Of a stretch of 64,000 nt of DNA, positions 19,101 through 27,452 are shown one piece after another; position 1 is the first letter of the stretch; each line of letters begins with the position of its first letter. Location of the stretch: positions 1-64,000 of IMG/VR virus record IMGVR_UViG_3300020442_000006. One strand, given 5' to 3'. The notes under the pieces were generated by a model. The model was not told where the DNA came from and did no database searches. It saw nothing but the letters and a program-made list of their open reading frames with translations. The stretch is from a virus. A program made the translations under genes and the position numbers.

Positions 19101-20356
19101 ACCTGATAGTTTGCAGTAATATTGTTACCGTTGATGATAGGGGAACCCTGTACATTATTCATCAACATATACTGACCCAACTCAAACGGGATGATTGAGT
19201 TTTGTAGAGCAAGAGTATCTCTTGGTTTGATCAGATCGATAAAAGTAGGAACAAGAGTTTCAGACTCATATCCTCTAACGTATGCTTTACCAGGTCCAAT
19301 CTCTACAGCATAGTGTGCAGTGGATGCATTATTACCTTGAGGAGAGATCTCACCAGGAAGATATACACCACCATTAGCACCATCATTATAATGTTCTCTA
19401 ATACGAACATCAAAATCACGAACTGTGTAGTCACCAGACTCGTCAAATGTTCTTCTAGCAAGTTCTTTTGCTAGTTCGTTATATGCAGATCTTTCAACAA
19501 AAGATTCTACTTGTGATCTCTTAATTCTTAAAAGTTCGATGAAGTTCTTGTCGGTGTCATCATCAATAACCTTCTTGACGAGGGAAGTCCTGATTCTAAA
19601 CCTATGAGCACCAGGAGCAGAGTAGTTAGACGTACCAGTTGCATTGTCATTTAGACTAGGATCATCTTCAGGAGTAACAATAGATTCAAAAATTTCTAGA
19701 CCAATTCTATATGAAGGGTTGTTTGTATATTGATCAAGAATAATAGTCTGTGCATTTACATCTACAAAGTGCCCTCTAATAAAGTAAACACCATTGGCGA
19801 TACTAGCAGTAGAACCAACAGCGGTAGAGTTTGTAGGAAGTAACTGTGCAAATGGAGTTCCAATCTCAATTAGAGATGAACCGTAAGTAATTTCAGAAGC
19901 ACAAACCAACTGTTCATTATTAACGAACTCTCTTGTATCTGAATCAGTACCACCAGATGTCAGATATTTAACGTATAGAGTAATATAACCACGCTCAGAT
20001 TCAGTAGAAGAAATACTGAATAAAACTTTTGCCTTAATACCAGTTGTCAGACCCTCAACAATCGTACCTGTAATTTGACTTCTATATTGTTCAACGTCTG
20101 CACCCAAGAATGAACCCTGAAGGATAACTGCTTTAGCATCAAGGTCATAACCAATCTGACCAGGGATGACCATACTGCCATCCTTAAACATATGTGTACC
20201 GAACGATTCAATCTGATTTTGCATCAGGGATTGAAGCGTCGTCAGTTCACGAGCTTGGATAGGATACCCAGGGCGGAATAGCACTCGGTAAAAATTATTC
20301 GCCTTATCGAAATCGTCGAAATAAGGGGCGATATTCAGATTGGTATTCTGAGGCAT
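13145..20356 (-). CDS. Large tail/baseplate structural protein with DUF4815-type N-terminus, 2403 aa
   Basis: The N-terminus (NLNIAPYFDDFDKANNFYRV ... LFRPGYPIQARELTTLQSLM) is the signature of the DUF4815 phage structural family common in cyanomyoviruses. The rest alternates beta domains with TVDEPVTNGSGASGMVTAW-type modules. It also has a Ser-run (WSSSSSSSSQQ, about residue 1310) and a jelly-roll-like block DTGWYDPLAQSFLVESKGGA (about 1620) of a type often described as DUF4082-like. It lies directly after gp8, where T4 has gp9/gp10/gp11, and probably forms peripheral baseplate or fibre-attachment structure. I see no direct homology to T4 gp9 or gp11. Confidence 0.87.
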   Translation of the reverse strand: MPQNTNLNIAPYFDDFDKANNFYRVLFRPGYPIQARELTTLQSLMQNQIESFGTHMFKDGSMVIPGQIGYDLDAKAVILQGSFLGADVEQYRSQITGTIVEGLTTGIKAKVLFSISSTESERGYITLYVKYLTSGGTDSDTREFVNNEQLVCASEITYGSSLIEIGTPFAQLLPTNSTAVGSTASIANGVYFIRGHFVDVNAQTIILDQYTNNPSYRIGLEIFESIVTPEDDPSLNDNATGTSNYSAPGAHRFRIRTSLVKKVIDDDTDKNFIELLRIKRSQVESFVERSAYNELAKELARRTFDESGDYTVRDFDVRIREHYNDGANGGVYLPGEISPQGNNASTAHYAVEIGPGKAYVRGYESETLVPTFIDLIKPRDTLALQNSIIPFELGQYMLMNNVQGSPIINGNNITANYQVVEFRDQAQGSSLSSNGQIVALGRIAAFEYHSGTTVNATNTIFKAYVFDLQPLTIFKTDAAVTLTQGHVIRGRTSKAKAFVEADVSGGSMFKVYQVYGTFRNGEILERDGIEIGTLSDHFAFEVTDARSMIGRDPDTNNIRFAADLMMDSQVVILGTNFNVSSGGATGTLTGTQSNFTLDVRPNDIFTQNGVNSLTIDRISTASTNIDNKITNAITATYSSNNIPAGDYGFLVRLRPQIFDRETADLMIEMPKESINNISDESAIVARSFDDITVTGANDFTISLPADEQFLAYDKDHYQLVSLAPTPGTLIDIESNLAFNSTGTPRTSLTVSGLTGVTSCRLIASISKNQAEKKLKNATQMEVMKVERTSNSSDRVKYGLTYGSLYGTRIEDEEISLGSTDVYNIHAIYESTDNEAAVIPNLQMQDATIFKEGTIIEGQTSKAKARVVNFNAVSYVCHFVYENNNQFFLGETVRGFDANDEVISGLINDAEGSINNGSKNITSDFFLDPNQKGHFYDISKLVRYAGSTKPLRKLMIVFDRFTHEATGDYFAAQSYVGIDYGKIPAFTENGVTKELRDVLDFRPAVTPVLSGSGTVSSPYYVNCASLDFKDRGFSSGGVANNATVIDIPKPESDFRCDYDYFLGRVDKLFLTDQQQFKVVKGISGEGQELPSDLDNAMLLATFFHKPYGYSPADVRISRENNRRFTMRDIGKIEKRVDNLEYYTSLNMLEMETASFSVKDADGFDKFKNGFLVDNFSSFDSAQTRHEDFACALDFSEGILRASHYTTNVSLEYNDTASAGITNHSVGTLTLPYNEIQFIVQPYASRVENVNPFNVFAYIGRLDLFPSSDDWVSEEREPDRVVNIEGDFTAQVQALGGDTNTGFVPTQWNSWRTNWSSSSSSSSQQFMRRGSWPFIRRIFTNTTTTVSSQSRAGIRTNVVPRIDRQSLGDRVIERTVIPFIRSRNIAFKIQRLKPNTRFYAFIDNVNVNFYTTPRLLEVIKNPVDDTRTNNTPFVVGETAVGQSSGCHLKLMDPNTGFDDDLNPYDSSELPSSYASTTPLLNIDTKIMSETVAGEYYGNPLEGEILVGQTSGARAVVKTKRLVANTNGDLEGIMWIPNPGVDTNPRFATGTRVIRLTTSPTDSRVPGQVDSAASANYVASGVIETKQTTILAVRNADVVRDTVTQDRTVNSSSTSTRDTGWYDPLAQSFLVESKGGAFLTGAELYFNTKDERIPVSVQVREMANGYPTTKVLAFSDVTLLPSQINLSENGTVSTKFTFPSPVYVTENREYCLVVLSDSNEYKLWISRMGEDDITNDRTISEQPYAGVLFKSQNASTWTADQYEDLKFILHKAEFSPNSTGTAVFNNAQLAIGNGGISRLRHNPIETLKPQLKIILSDHVANFTIGAELTQTDTNPVPSAIVREVVQGISGSSNAYIIVDDVAGEFREGVASGQNYIYRLVSSRSIANLTLTGVTGTFTVDEPVTNGSGASGMVTAWNAGSGILTIKSVTGTFSDADPITQTINATTTGSGTIGSSGVALSGDDINDYASAPISYFNKATEVTIHHANHCMHDVANNVKIEGVISEVSPTVIDSAYHTNGITASDGVSGTFQLHVADAAAFHTLINGAAVSTSNPGYIILRDPDVGQKHFEIVQYNGISGDGKILTLPSGSRGQSGTAALIHNANTIVECYNLDGIPLVEINKLHTQIGSPTLDTYKIAVTSVSSNGIRNGGSDVTATQNVQFEQFYPQIQMTVYPETEVNPRINVVSATSLLDGNNTSEASFINDGVYIDCISNEDNYLGFPKMVCSQVNEDAKLSGSKSLAFQLLLSTQNANVSPIVDRDRCSLITTSNRINEISPANSNAEDRTGDLNAAVYISKVMNLLQPANSLRVSFEAWRHPDTEIHVMYRTLPVGTSLTFDEIGYTYFNGNGKEDKTVPKTEGILYRDLEYTFEGTEFSSAQIKIIMTSKNQAYVPELKNLRVMALSDL

Positions 20357-20360
20357 TGTT

Positions 20361-21896
20361 TTAGAACTCTACTACGATCTTGATGTCTTCAATTTGGTCG
20401 CCAGCACGGGAAATTGCTCTCCTATTGTCTATGTAGATCACTTTACCAGAGTCTTTTTTCACCTCGGGTTTGGCGTAACCAGATGTGAATGACATACCTA
20501 GGTCATACTCAGTGTTGTTAATAACACGAGTCGCTTCACCAGGAACGATAGGGAAGTTAATATCAGGGTCGGCAGAAGTACCAGAACCTGAACCAACAAC
20601 AGTGTTACCACCGTCAAAGACTGTTTTATTACCAGAGATTTCAGGGAAGATACCATCAACTCTGTTTTGGTAATACTTGAGAACTTTTGTTGTGGAGTTC
20701 CAAGACACAACTCGACCTCTAGCAGTCACCTGTTGACCACCAACAGTACGAGTCTGTGTAATAATTTCGTCAGTATTAAATGAACCTGTGAAATCGGGCG
20801 AGAAAATCACAGCGTTAGTAGCAGACAAAGTGATTGCGTCTGCCAATTCTTCAGTTCCAAACTTAAGAGGGTTCAGAACCAAACCGATACGTCTGTAATC
20901 GTTATCAGTTGGGAAATCACCAGAACCTTCATCGTATGTGAACTTAGTGTTGATCATTACACGGAAACCACCCAACTCAATTTGGGGACCTGAACCGTGT
21001 CCACCTTTCGGAGGAATGATCACGTCGATAGCACCACCAGATCCAGTACCTGCACCGATACCGTTGATCTCATCAATAATAACCTTACCGAAGGAATAGT
21101 TAGCACCACCAGAAGTTACAGTAGCAGAGACGATACGACCACCGTCAACCACAACAGAGATTCTTCCACCAGTACCATCACCTTTGATGGGGATGTTTTC
21201 ATATGTACCGTTGTTATATCCAGAACCTGCAGATTGGATAACAACAGTGTCAATCTCACCACCAACAGCATCAGACACAACAGCAGTATCTGTCAACACA
21301 GGCATATAGTCACCTGAGAAGAACTTCAGCACCTGACCCACAGGGATCGTGTACATATACTTCCAACGATAACCGTCAGCAGTTGTGATAATAGATGTAG
21401 ATGTACCTGTCGGTTCAACCGTTGAAGGTTTACCGTTAGGATCACTTGGAGATGTACCGTTGTAGATACACTTGTACGTTTGATAAGATGAGTTAACAAC
21501 GTAGAAGTCAGCATCATATAGTTTGGTAGCACCAGAAGATGCTGTTTTACTGGATGAATAATCGTGACGATACATATCGTACACATAACCCAAACCACCA
21601 GTGGTTTGTTCGGGTGGGATCCAGTCAATACGACGAATAACCTGAACAGCGTCGTTCGCAAGAACACGCTTCATCGAGATCATATCATCGAATGAATCAG
21701 AAAACTCCTGAAAAGAATCAACGGGGGTCGGAGGATTGTTCTCGTTATCCCATTCTTGAGGACGCCCAATGTACACATATAGACGATCCCTATTTGCACC
21801 AGCCGCTATGTCCGACTGGTTCTTGTCAGGACCTTCCAGTGATTTGATGAATTTTTCCGCAGTAAAAATTCTAAATTGGTCAGTAAGTAGTGCCAT
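20361..21896 (-). CDS. 8: Baseplate wedge protein gp8
   Basis: A 511-aa protein with the T4 gp8 (334 aa) pattern along its length. It has an N-terminal FRIFTAEKFIKSL and YVYIGRPQEWDNE, a VIRRIDW block, then YDADFYVVNSSYQTYKCIYN, VEPTGTS and DGYRWKYMYTIP. The C-terminal RRIGLVLNPLKFG and GKVIYIDNRRAISRAGDQIE correspond to the T4 gp8 ending (Y/I-DNR-P-I...DQ.E.I...F). The extra length is an inserted Gly-rich segment around 205-300. gp8 is a dimer in each baseplate wedge. It carries its own late promoter (21919-21926). Confidence 0.85.
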   Translation of the reverse strand: MALLTDQFRIFTAEKFIKSLEGPDKNQSDIAAGANRDRLYVYIGRPQEWDNENNPPTPVDSFQEFSDSFDDMISMKRVLANDAVQVIRRIDWIPPEQTTGGLGYVYDMYRHDYSSSKTASSGATKLYDADFYVVNSSYQTYKCIYNGTSPSDPNGKPSTVEPTGTSTSIITTADGYRWKYMYTIPVGQVLKFFSGDYMPVLTDTAVVSDAVGGEIDTVVIQSAGSGYNNGTYENIPIKGDGTGGRISVVVDGGRIVSATVTSGGANYSFGKVIIDEINGIGAGTGSGGAIDVIIPPKGGHGSGPQIELGGFRVMINTKFTYDEGSGDFPTDNDYRRIGLVLNPLKFGTEELADAITLSATNAVIFSPDFTGSFNTDEIITQTRTVGGQQVTARGRVVSWNSTTKVLKYYQNRVDGIFPEISGNKTVFDGGNTVVGSGSGTSADPDINFPIVPGEATRVINNTEYDLGMSFTSGYAKPEVKKDSGKVIYIDNRRAISRAGDQIEDIKIVVEF

Positions 21897-21918
21897 TGGA
21901 CAGTTTCTACCTTCTCTT

Positions 21919-21926
21919 TATTTATG
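21919..21926 (-). promoter_or_regulatory. T4-type late promoter, CATAAATA
   Basis: CATAAATA on the minus strand, 22 bp upstream of the gp8 start, in the 36-bp gap after the 624-aa gene. It fits the NATAAATA late consensus and the usual spacing. Confidence 0.65.
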
Positions 21927-21932
21927 AGGGTT

Positions 21933-23807
21933 TTAGTCGGGTTCGTTTCTGAGGTATGAGAGATACTCAATTTTCAGTGGTGTACCTACCGTTCCTGTCG
22001 AACCACCAGTAACGGTTTCGTTGTTATTCCAAAGGAAGTTACCTGCATTTCCTACTACAGTTTTAACTACCAGAGTCCGAGATGTTGAATCCCAAGACTT
22101 CACAGTGGCACTAATACCAGTGATAGATCCTGTAACAGTTTCATCAACTGTAAAGTTTCCATTTACGGGGTCAGTGCTACGCATAATAAATTGCACCTCA
22201 GCAGGGTGCAAATCACCATCTCCCAGTTCACCTGCTACAGATACTGTAGGAGATAGTGGAGGATTGGATCCATCAGTCATCTGGTCTCCAATCGCAAACA
22301 AAGTGGTATTTGTACCACCAACAGTTTCTTCAATACCATAAAGTGAAGATGCAATTCCACCGTCAAGGTTGATTTCACCTTCAAAGTCAGTATTAGTATT
22401 TACCAAATCGGGGATGCCATCGCCCGCTCCACCTACTTCATCGTCATCTTCGAATGCCTTATCTTGAATATAACTGATAGGAACAGTCAAGGTTATGATT
22501 CTTGCATCAGCAAGATCTATCAAGACGTGTGGTTCAACACCAGTTGAGGATGCTGAAGCAACACCACCAGTAAAGTCAATAACCTGTGACTTAACTTGAG
22601 AGGAACCACCATCAATGAAAGCAAGTTCATCAACCTCGAAAACGAGGAAGAGTGCTCTCTCAGATGGAATCCAGTCATATACTCTGGCAATTTTGTTACT
22701 AGAACTTTCTGTGGTTCTAATAACTCTGTCTCCGACGTTAAAGTTATATCCTGAAACGCCATTCGAATCATTTGCCAGGGAATCGACCGTTACCTTTTGA
22801 TCATATCGGAAGTTAAGAGCACGGTCGCAACCAGTGAAGGAGGTAAGTGTTTTACCCGTATATCGGATAACTTCTCGACCGATAAGAATTTTGCCTGAAC
22901 CAGGGTAAGGAGCAGTCGTTTGTACATAAATGGTTTGATCATTCTCGTCTACGTCTGCAAGTAGACCAGATATGTTATAGATGTTAGAGTTAAATGATTG
23001 ACGGTTTCTTGACTGTTTAGTCAAGTCAGTGTTCCGTGTAAACAGAACAGAGGGTGCAGACGAATATCCCCCACCAGGGTTGACAACATCAATAGATGTA
23101 ATGGAACCTAGATTGATGTTTGCTTTCGCAACACCACCAGATCCACCACCACCGTTGAGTAGGATAGTAGGTGCAGTTTCATAAAACTCACCAACGTTGG
23201 ATACTTGGATAGATTTGACAACGCCAAATTCATCCACCTCAGCAACGCCAGTTGCACCTTGTCCCCCGCCACCAGAGACAACTAAGTTGATGTCTCCCAA
23301 TTCATAGTTTGCACCAGGATTTTCTAGTGACAAACCAGTAACGAGTCCAACAACAGGACGAAGTTCAGCACCTGATCCACCACCACCTTTTACTTCAGCA
23401 GTTGTGGGAGATGAGAAATACTCGTCACCGTTAGACAAAACTTGTATGTATTGAATAGATCCTGCAGGAGCAATAATAGTACCATCAGGTGCAACTTCAT
23501 CCTGCTCATACAAGATTGCTTTTGCCACTGCACCGTGACCTACTCCTTCAGTTTCTAATTCAATTCTAAATGGATCGTATCCTTCTCCAGGATCCAAAAC
23601 CCTTACTGAAGCAATCTGACCATTTGATATTACTGGTTGTAAGACTGCTTCTCTAATTGGTGTACCACAGTTGCCGACTTTAAGTTGAGGAGGGTCAGAT
23701 GGATTATATCCATTCCCACCATCTACCACATAAACCTCTCTAACGCCATAGATGCTGTTAAAGATAGGTTCAATAATTGCTCCGCTACCAGGTACTGTTC
23801 TTGGCAT
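21933..23807 (-). CDS. Tail structural protein with GxGY beta repeats, 624 aa
   Basis: The N-terminal third consists of about six repeats of the form V-x-x-G-x-G-Y-x-x-x-P-x-V/L-x-(GGGGSGA) (DGGNGYNPSDPP, LDPGEGYDPF, GGGGSGAELRPV, GGGGQGATG, GGGGSGGVAKA, NPGGGYSSAPSV). The same module is abundant in the giant gp7-like protein. A central IGREVIRYTGKTLTSFTGCD block and a C-terminal GNFTVDETVTGSITGISATV module follow. It lies between gp8 and the gp10-like gene. It is a virion protein by context; no named family. Confidence 0.78.
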   Translation of the reverse strand: MPRTVPGSGAIIEPIFNSIYGVREVYVVDGGNGYNPSDPPQLKVGNCGTPIREAVLQPVISNGQIASVRVLDPGEGYDPFRIELETEGVGHGAVAKAILYEQDEVAPDGTIIAPAGSIQYIQVLSNGDEYFSSPTTAEVKGGGGSGAELRPVVGLVTGLSLENPGANYELGDINLVVSGGGGQGATGVAEVDEFGVVKSIQVSNVGEFYETAPTILLNGGGGSGGVAKANINLGSITSIDVVNPGGGYSSAPSVLFTRNTDLTKQSRNRQSFNSNIYNISGLLADVDENDQTIYVQTTAPYPGSGKILIGREVIRYTGKTLTSFTGCDRALNFRYDQKVTVDSLANDSNGVSGYNFNVGDRVIRTTESSSNKIARVYDWIPSERALFLVFEVDELAFIDGGSSQVKSQVIDFTGGVASASSTGVEPHVLIDLADARIITLTVPISYIQDKAFEDDDEVGGAGDGIPDLVNTNTDFEGEINLDGGIASSLYGIEETVGGTNTTLFAIGDQMTDGSNPPLSPTVSVAGELGDGDLHPAEVQFIMRSTDPVNGNFTVDETVTGSITGISATVKSWDSTSRTLVVKTVVGNAGNFLWNNNETVTGGSTGTVGTPLKIEYLSYLRNEPD

Positions 23808-23811
23808 TTAC

Positions 23812-25488
23812 TTATCTGATGTCAATGGTCCCAATCATTCCTGGGTGGATAGTGCACTGGTAATACAAAGTAGTAGGTGCATCCATAGGAACCGTGAAGA
23901 TCTGGAGACCAGTGTTACCACCAGTGATTCCAGTTGTGTATGCAGATCCACCATTCGATGTTCTAATCGCTAGTGGGTGAGCACCACCTGCTTGGTTATA
24001 CAAATCATATGTAAATCCACGGTACAAAATGATAGTAGGACTACCAGTAGCACCTGATGAAGGGAACCCTGGTCCTTGCACTGTATAACTTGATTGTCCT
24101 GCAGCAGTAAATCTGAACAGGATAGTAGGAGAAGGTTTATGGATTGTTACGTTATTATGTCCCTTAATGATTGATGATCCGATAGGAGCATTGTTGATCT
24201 GAGATTGGAATCCTCCACCAACTTCATTAAAGGTAGTACCATCGTTTGCAATCTCCAACTCACCATTGGCACCAATCTTCATTCTCTTGGTTCCAACCTT
24301 AATCTCTGTATCAGCAGGAAGTTCTAAGTTATCATTAGCATCGAACTTTAGTTTCTTAGTTCCACCAGATCCGAAACGAAGTTCTGCAGTATCTGGAACT
24401 TCGAGGTTACCAGATCCATCGAACTTGATTGATTTAGCAGCATCACCACCAAAGCGAATGTCAGTGCCAACAGGAAGATCCAAATTGCCACTACTGTCCA
24501 TAGCAATGACTTTCGCAGAGCCAGAAGCACCAAAACGAATAGAACTAGTTGAAGGAAGTTCAAGGATTCCGTCATCATCAAATTTAATTTCTTTACCTGC
24601 AGCAAATTTTAGTGCTTGTCCACCCAACTCAATGTTGCCTCCTTCATCCTCAGAAACCATACGGTTGTAGGATGTAATCTTGACAGCACTAGAGACAGAC
24701 AACTCTTGTGACTGATCAGCACCTGCAGCGGTTGTTGTTATATATCCACGTGCAGCACCTGCTTCAGCAACGAAGGTAGCAAACGTGACTGTTGCTTTAG
24801 CACCAGTAGCATCTTCAATTTGCAACTTAGTGCCTGCTTTCATTGCAGAGAATCTAAGTCTAAACTTCTCTTCTTGTGTAGAATCTTCAGAAGCAAGTTT
24901 AGATGCAATAGTACGAGTAGCACCAGTGTCAATGCTGTTAACAGTGTGCTCTTGTCTCTTTCTACGATTTAATTCTTGTGTTACTGTATCAGTAGAAATA
25001 CCAGTATCTCCCATCCAAATGGTAGATGTATCGAGGTACAGGTCTCTGAATTTCAGTGAGGGTGAACCCAGATCGTATGTTGCATCTGAGTTAGGAAGGA
25101 AATGTGTATCAATAACAACGTTACCCGATCCGTTGTTAGAAAGATTAGTGATTGAAGAACCACCGCCTCCACCACCTTGTAGATCGTCCCCTGCTTGCCA
25201 ACGAGCGTTTGCTTCGTTCCACTTCAGAACCTGTCCGTTACTGACACCGCTAACATCAATATCGGTAAGATTAGAAATAGAAAGTTGACCTTCAGTAAAT
25301 ACTGAACCATTCCATTTTAGAACCTGATTAGTTGACGGACTTCCGACACTAATTTGCAGGTTTGTGTTGTCTCCAAGAAAGGTATATAACTCATTGATAA
25401 CGTTGTTGAGTTTAATAGCACCATCTCTTAGGGTATCACCAGTGCCATCATTTGCTGACACACCAATGTTAAGATTTTGCTTAGCCAT
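23812..25488 (-). CDS. Tail protein with gp10-like N-terminus and C-terminal cupredoxin-type copper site, 558 aa
   Basis: The first 45 residues (QNLNIGVSANDGTGDTLRDG ... AIKLNNVINELYTFLGD) align closely by eye with the T4 gp10 N-terminus (QNINIG..DDGTGD.LR.GGIK.N....ELY..LGD), the part that anchors gp10 to the baseplate wedge. The middle is a striking set of 26-30-residue repeats (GxxLELPxxTxIRFGxxGxxKxIKFDxxGNLE, about 285-420). The last 100 residues look like a cupredoxin, with the type-1 copper ligand set His504, Cys545, His548 and Met551 (LYYQCTIHPGM). Copper binding is inferred from motif only. A late promoter precedes it. Confidence 0.82.
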   Translation of the reverse strand: MAKQNLNIGVSANDGTGDTLRDGAIKLNNVINELYTFLGDNTNLQISVGSPSTNQVLKWNGSVFTEGQLSISNLTDIDVSGVSNGQVLKWNEANARWQAGDDLQGGGGGGSSITNLSNNGSGNVVIDTHFLPNSDATYDLGSPSLKFRDLYLDTSTIWMGDTGISTDTVTQELNRRKRQEHTVNSIDTGATRTIASKLASEDSTQEEKFRLRFSAMKAGTKLQIEDATGAKATVTFATFVAEAGAARGYITTTAAGADQSQELSVSSAVKITSYNRMVSEDEGGNIELGGQALKFAAGKEIKFDDDGILELPSTSSIRFGASGSAKVIAMDSSGNLDLPVGTDIRFGGDAAKSIKFDGSGNLEVPDTAELRFGSGGTKKLKFDANDNLELPADTEIKVGTKRMKIGANGELEIANDGTTFNEVGGGFQSQINNAPIGSSIIKGHNNVTIHKPSPTILFRFTAAGQSSYTVQGPGFPSSGATGSPTIILYRGFTYDLYNQAGGAHPLAIRTSNGGSAYTTGITGGNTGLQIFTVPMDAPTTLYYQCTIHPGMIGTIDIR

Positions 25489-25512
25489 AGCGGTGGGGTT
25501 TTTCTACAGTTT

Positions 25513-25520
25513 TATTTATG
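25513..25520 (-). promoter_or_regulatory. T4-type late promoter, CATAAATA
   Basis: CATAAATA on the minus strand, 24 bp upstream of the 558-aa gp10-like gene, overlapping the stop codon of the 578-aa gene. Same octamer and spacing as the site before gp8. Confidence 0.65.
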
Positions 25521-27252
25521 TGAGGTCGAACTCGAAATTGGTCAAGTCAAATCTTAGGTTGTTCCTAGTGAAATCGGGATTGTTATTATCCCTATCAAGA
25601 GGAACCGCAGTCATATCATAACGTCCAACATTACTATCCCATTTCAAAACACCTGACGTATCTACTCCACTGGTTCCACCAGTAACAGTTAAGATAGCGA
25701 GGTTTGAGGATAGAGGAGAGTTTTGTGCTTGCTGAGGTTCACCAATAGGACCTATCAGCACACATCTATATCTATACCCAGTCATCCAAGAAAGTGCGAT
25801 AACGGTTAAAACGTTAGATGTTGCACCAGTAATATTAGACCAAGCAAAACCACCATCAGTGGAGACCTGCCACTGATAGTTAATAGTTCCTGCTTGTGGT
25901 TGAACCTCTGCTAGAACGGTAAACGTTTGAGTACCACCGTTGCTAACAGTAGCATTGGTTGGTTGCAAAGAGATTACCAAAGAAGGTGGATCTGGATCGT
26001 CACCACCTTGGTCTCCACCACCCTGCTGCTGTTCTTGGGTAATGCCTTGATTAGCAGGAACATTAACTTGTTCTTTTGATACTAGACCAAAGATGAATGG
26101 AAATTTAGGTTCATAACTCATATCTGCGATCACAGTGCCGATCGCATTGTTCGCCATACCTGAATGATTCAGGCAGTAATAATATAGATTAGCAGGTGCA
26201 TCTTGAGGAACTGTAATTACAGTTTTAGCACCAGGTTGCCCAGGAGTTCCGTGATATGTTACTCCTGAAGTGTATTCTGTACCTAGGTTCCAAGGTCCGT
26301 TCAAGGTCGCTGAGATACGAATATTGTGTGTGGCGTTAGAGGGGTCTGACTGATCAAATGTATAGGTAGAACCTTTGGTAAAGGTTATGTCAGGATATAA
26401 AACGCCATCAAGTCTGTATTTGTTGCCATCACTTTCTGAAGTGACAGTGACAACGAAAGTCTTATCGTCAGAAAGATCATCGTGAATCGACATAAAGTAC
26501 GCAAAGGTACCAGTCGGATATTCGGGAGTATGACAGAAACGCCCGTTATATGCATCTAGATGTCTTCCAGGGAGGTCTACATTGTATTCATAGTCTTGAA
26601 TAAATGCACCTTTAGGGTATGTTGAATCATATGCAGGTCTATTAACAGCAATCTGATCACGGATCGTATATCCTGTGACCATAATTTTGACTGCTGATGT
26701 ATTGTCAGTCGGGTTGTCATATCCATATGGTCCGTAGATAGGATACCCATCAAAGCAAAAACCGATGATCTTAGAGTGACCATCAGGGTGACGCATATTG
26801 TCACCTTCATATTGTGTTGAACCGTAGTAATCGTTATAACCTGCCATCACCTGATTTGCTTTCCAACAATTCAGGAGATGTGAGTCACGGTAATGATATT
26901 GTCCAGTTGTTTCAGGATAACCACCACAGTTGTCTTCACCAAAGTCAATAGCAGTATTTGTTCCTGATGCAACCCAGTTGAACCCTTGTGGAGGAGTTCC
27001 TTGTGATCCACCTGAAGGATTATAAATGGCAACTCCATTGGCACTAAGACCAACGATGCCTACAGGAAGAGATCCTGAAGTTGTTGAGTTTGTCCCACCT
27101 CTATAGGTAAAGTTGTGGGAGAAAGTATATGATGTAATCGTATTGGCATTATCACTATTCGGGAACGTACCAGGAACTACAGGAGTTGGAAGACCATCAC
27201 CTGTGATTGTTAGTATGTCTGTTACTGAATTGTAACTCCCATTTGCTGCCAT
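25516..27252 (-). CDS. Tail protein with YHYH, cupredoxin-type and Ig-like domains, 578 aa
   Basis: Three domains are visible. Residues about 60-260 form a YHYH domain (QYHYRDSHLLNCWK at 118-131; HSKIIGFCFDGYPIYGPYGY at 159-178; DAYNGRFCHTPEYPTGTFAY at 233-252). Residues about 264-378 form a cupredoxin-like domain with His309, Cys360, His363 and Met366 (YYYCLNHSGM). A Gly/Gln/Asp linker near 405-423 leads into an Ig-like domain at about 425-530 (YQWQVSTDGG). It starts at the stop of the 65-aa gene. A carbohydrate- or envelope-binding tail adhesin is likely; metal binding is inferred. Confidence 0.82.
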   Translation of the reverse strand: MAANGSYNSVTDILTITGDGLPTPVVPGTFPNSDNANTITSYTFSHNFTYRGGTNSTTSGSLPVGIVGLSANGVAIYNPSGGSQGTPPQGFNWVASGTNTAIDFGEDNCGGYPETTGQYHYRDSHLLNCWKANQVMAGYNDYYGSTQYEGDNMRHPDGHSKIIGFCFDGYPIYGPYGYDNPTDNTSAVKIMVTGYTIRDQIAVNRPAYDSTYPKGAFIQDYEYNVDLPGRHLDAYNGRFCHTPEYPTGTFAYFMSIHDDLSDDKTFVVTVTSESDGNKYRLDGVLYPDITFTKGSTYTFDQSDPSNATHNIRISATLNGPWNLGTEYTSGVTYHGTPGQPGAKTVITVPQDAPANLYYYCLNHSGMANNAIGTVIADMSYEPKFPFIFGLVSKEQVNVPANQGITQEQQQGGGDQGGDDPDPPSLVISLQPTNATVSNGGTQTFTVLAEVQPQAGTINYQWQVSTDGGFAWSNITGATSNVLTVIALSWMTGYRYRCVLIGPIGEPQQAQNSPLSSNLAILTVTGGTSGVDTSGVLKWDSNVGRYDMTAVPLDRDNNNPDFTRNNLRFDLTNFEFDLT

Positions 27253-27449
27253 TAGTCGATTTCCGTAAGGTTATATTCACAGATCATCGCAAAGGTTTGT
27301 TTCTTCAAATATTCGAGAAACTGTTGTTCTTCTACAGGTCTCGCAGGAGAACCTGGCCACATCTTGATCGAGTAACAAAGGTGATCATAGAATGCACGAA
27401 GTTCGTGGATTCCCATCTTCCACTCGCAATAGAATTCATTATCTTCCAT
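27252..27449 (-). CDS. Hypothetical protein, 65 aa, in the tail operon
   Basis: Helical, with aromatic and Cys residues (MEDNEFYCEWKMGIHELRAF, then YDHLCYSIKMW and FLEYLKKQTFAMICEYNLTE). It lies 3 bp after the giant gene's stop and its stop overlaps the start of the 578-aa gene. It is not fibrous, unlike its neighbours, so an assembly factor or chaperone is a fair guess. Family not recognised. Confidence 0.7.
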   Translation of the reverse strand: MEDNEFYCEWKMGIHELRAFYDHLCYSIKMWPGSPARPVEEQQFLEYLKKQTFAMICEYNLTEID

Positions 27450-27452
27450 TAT

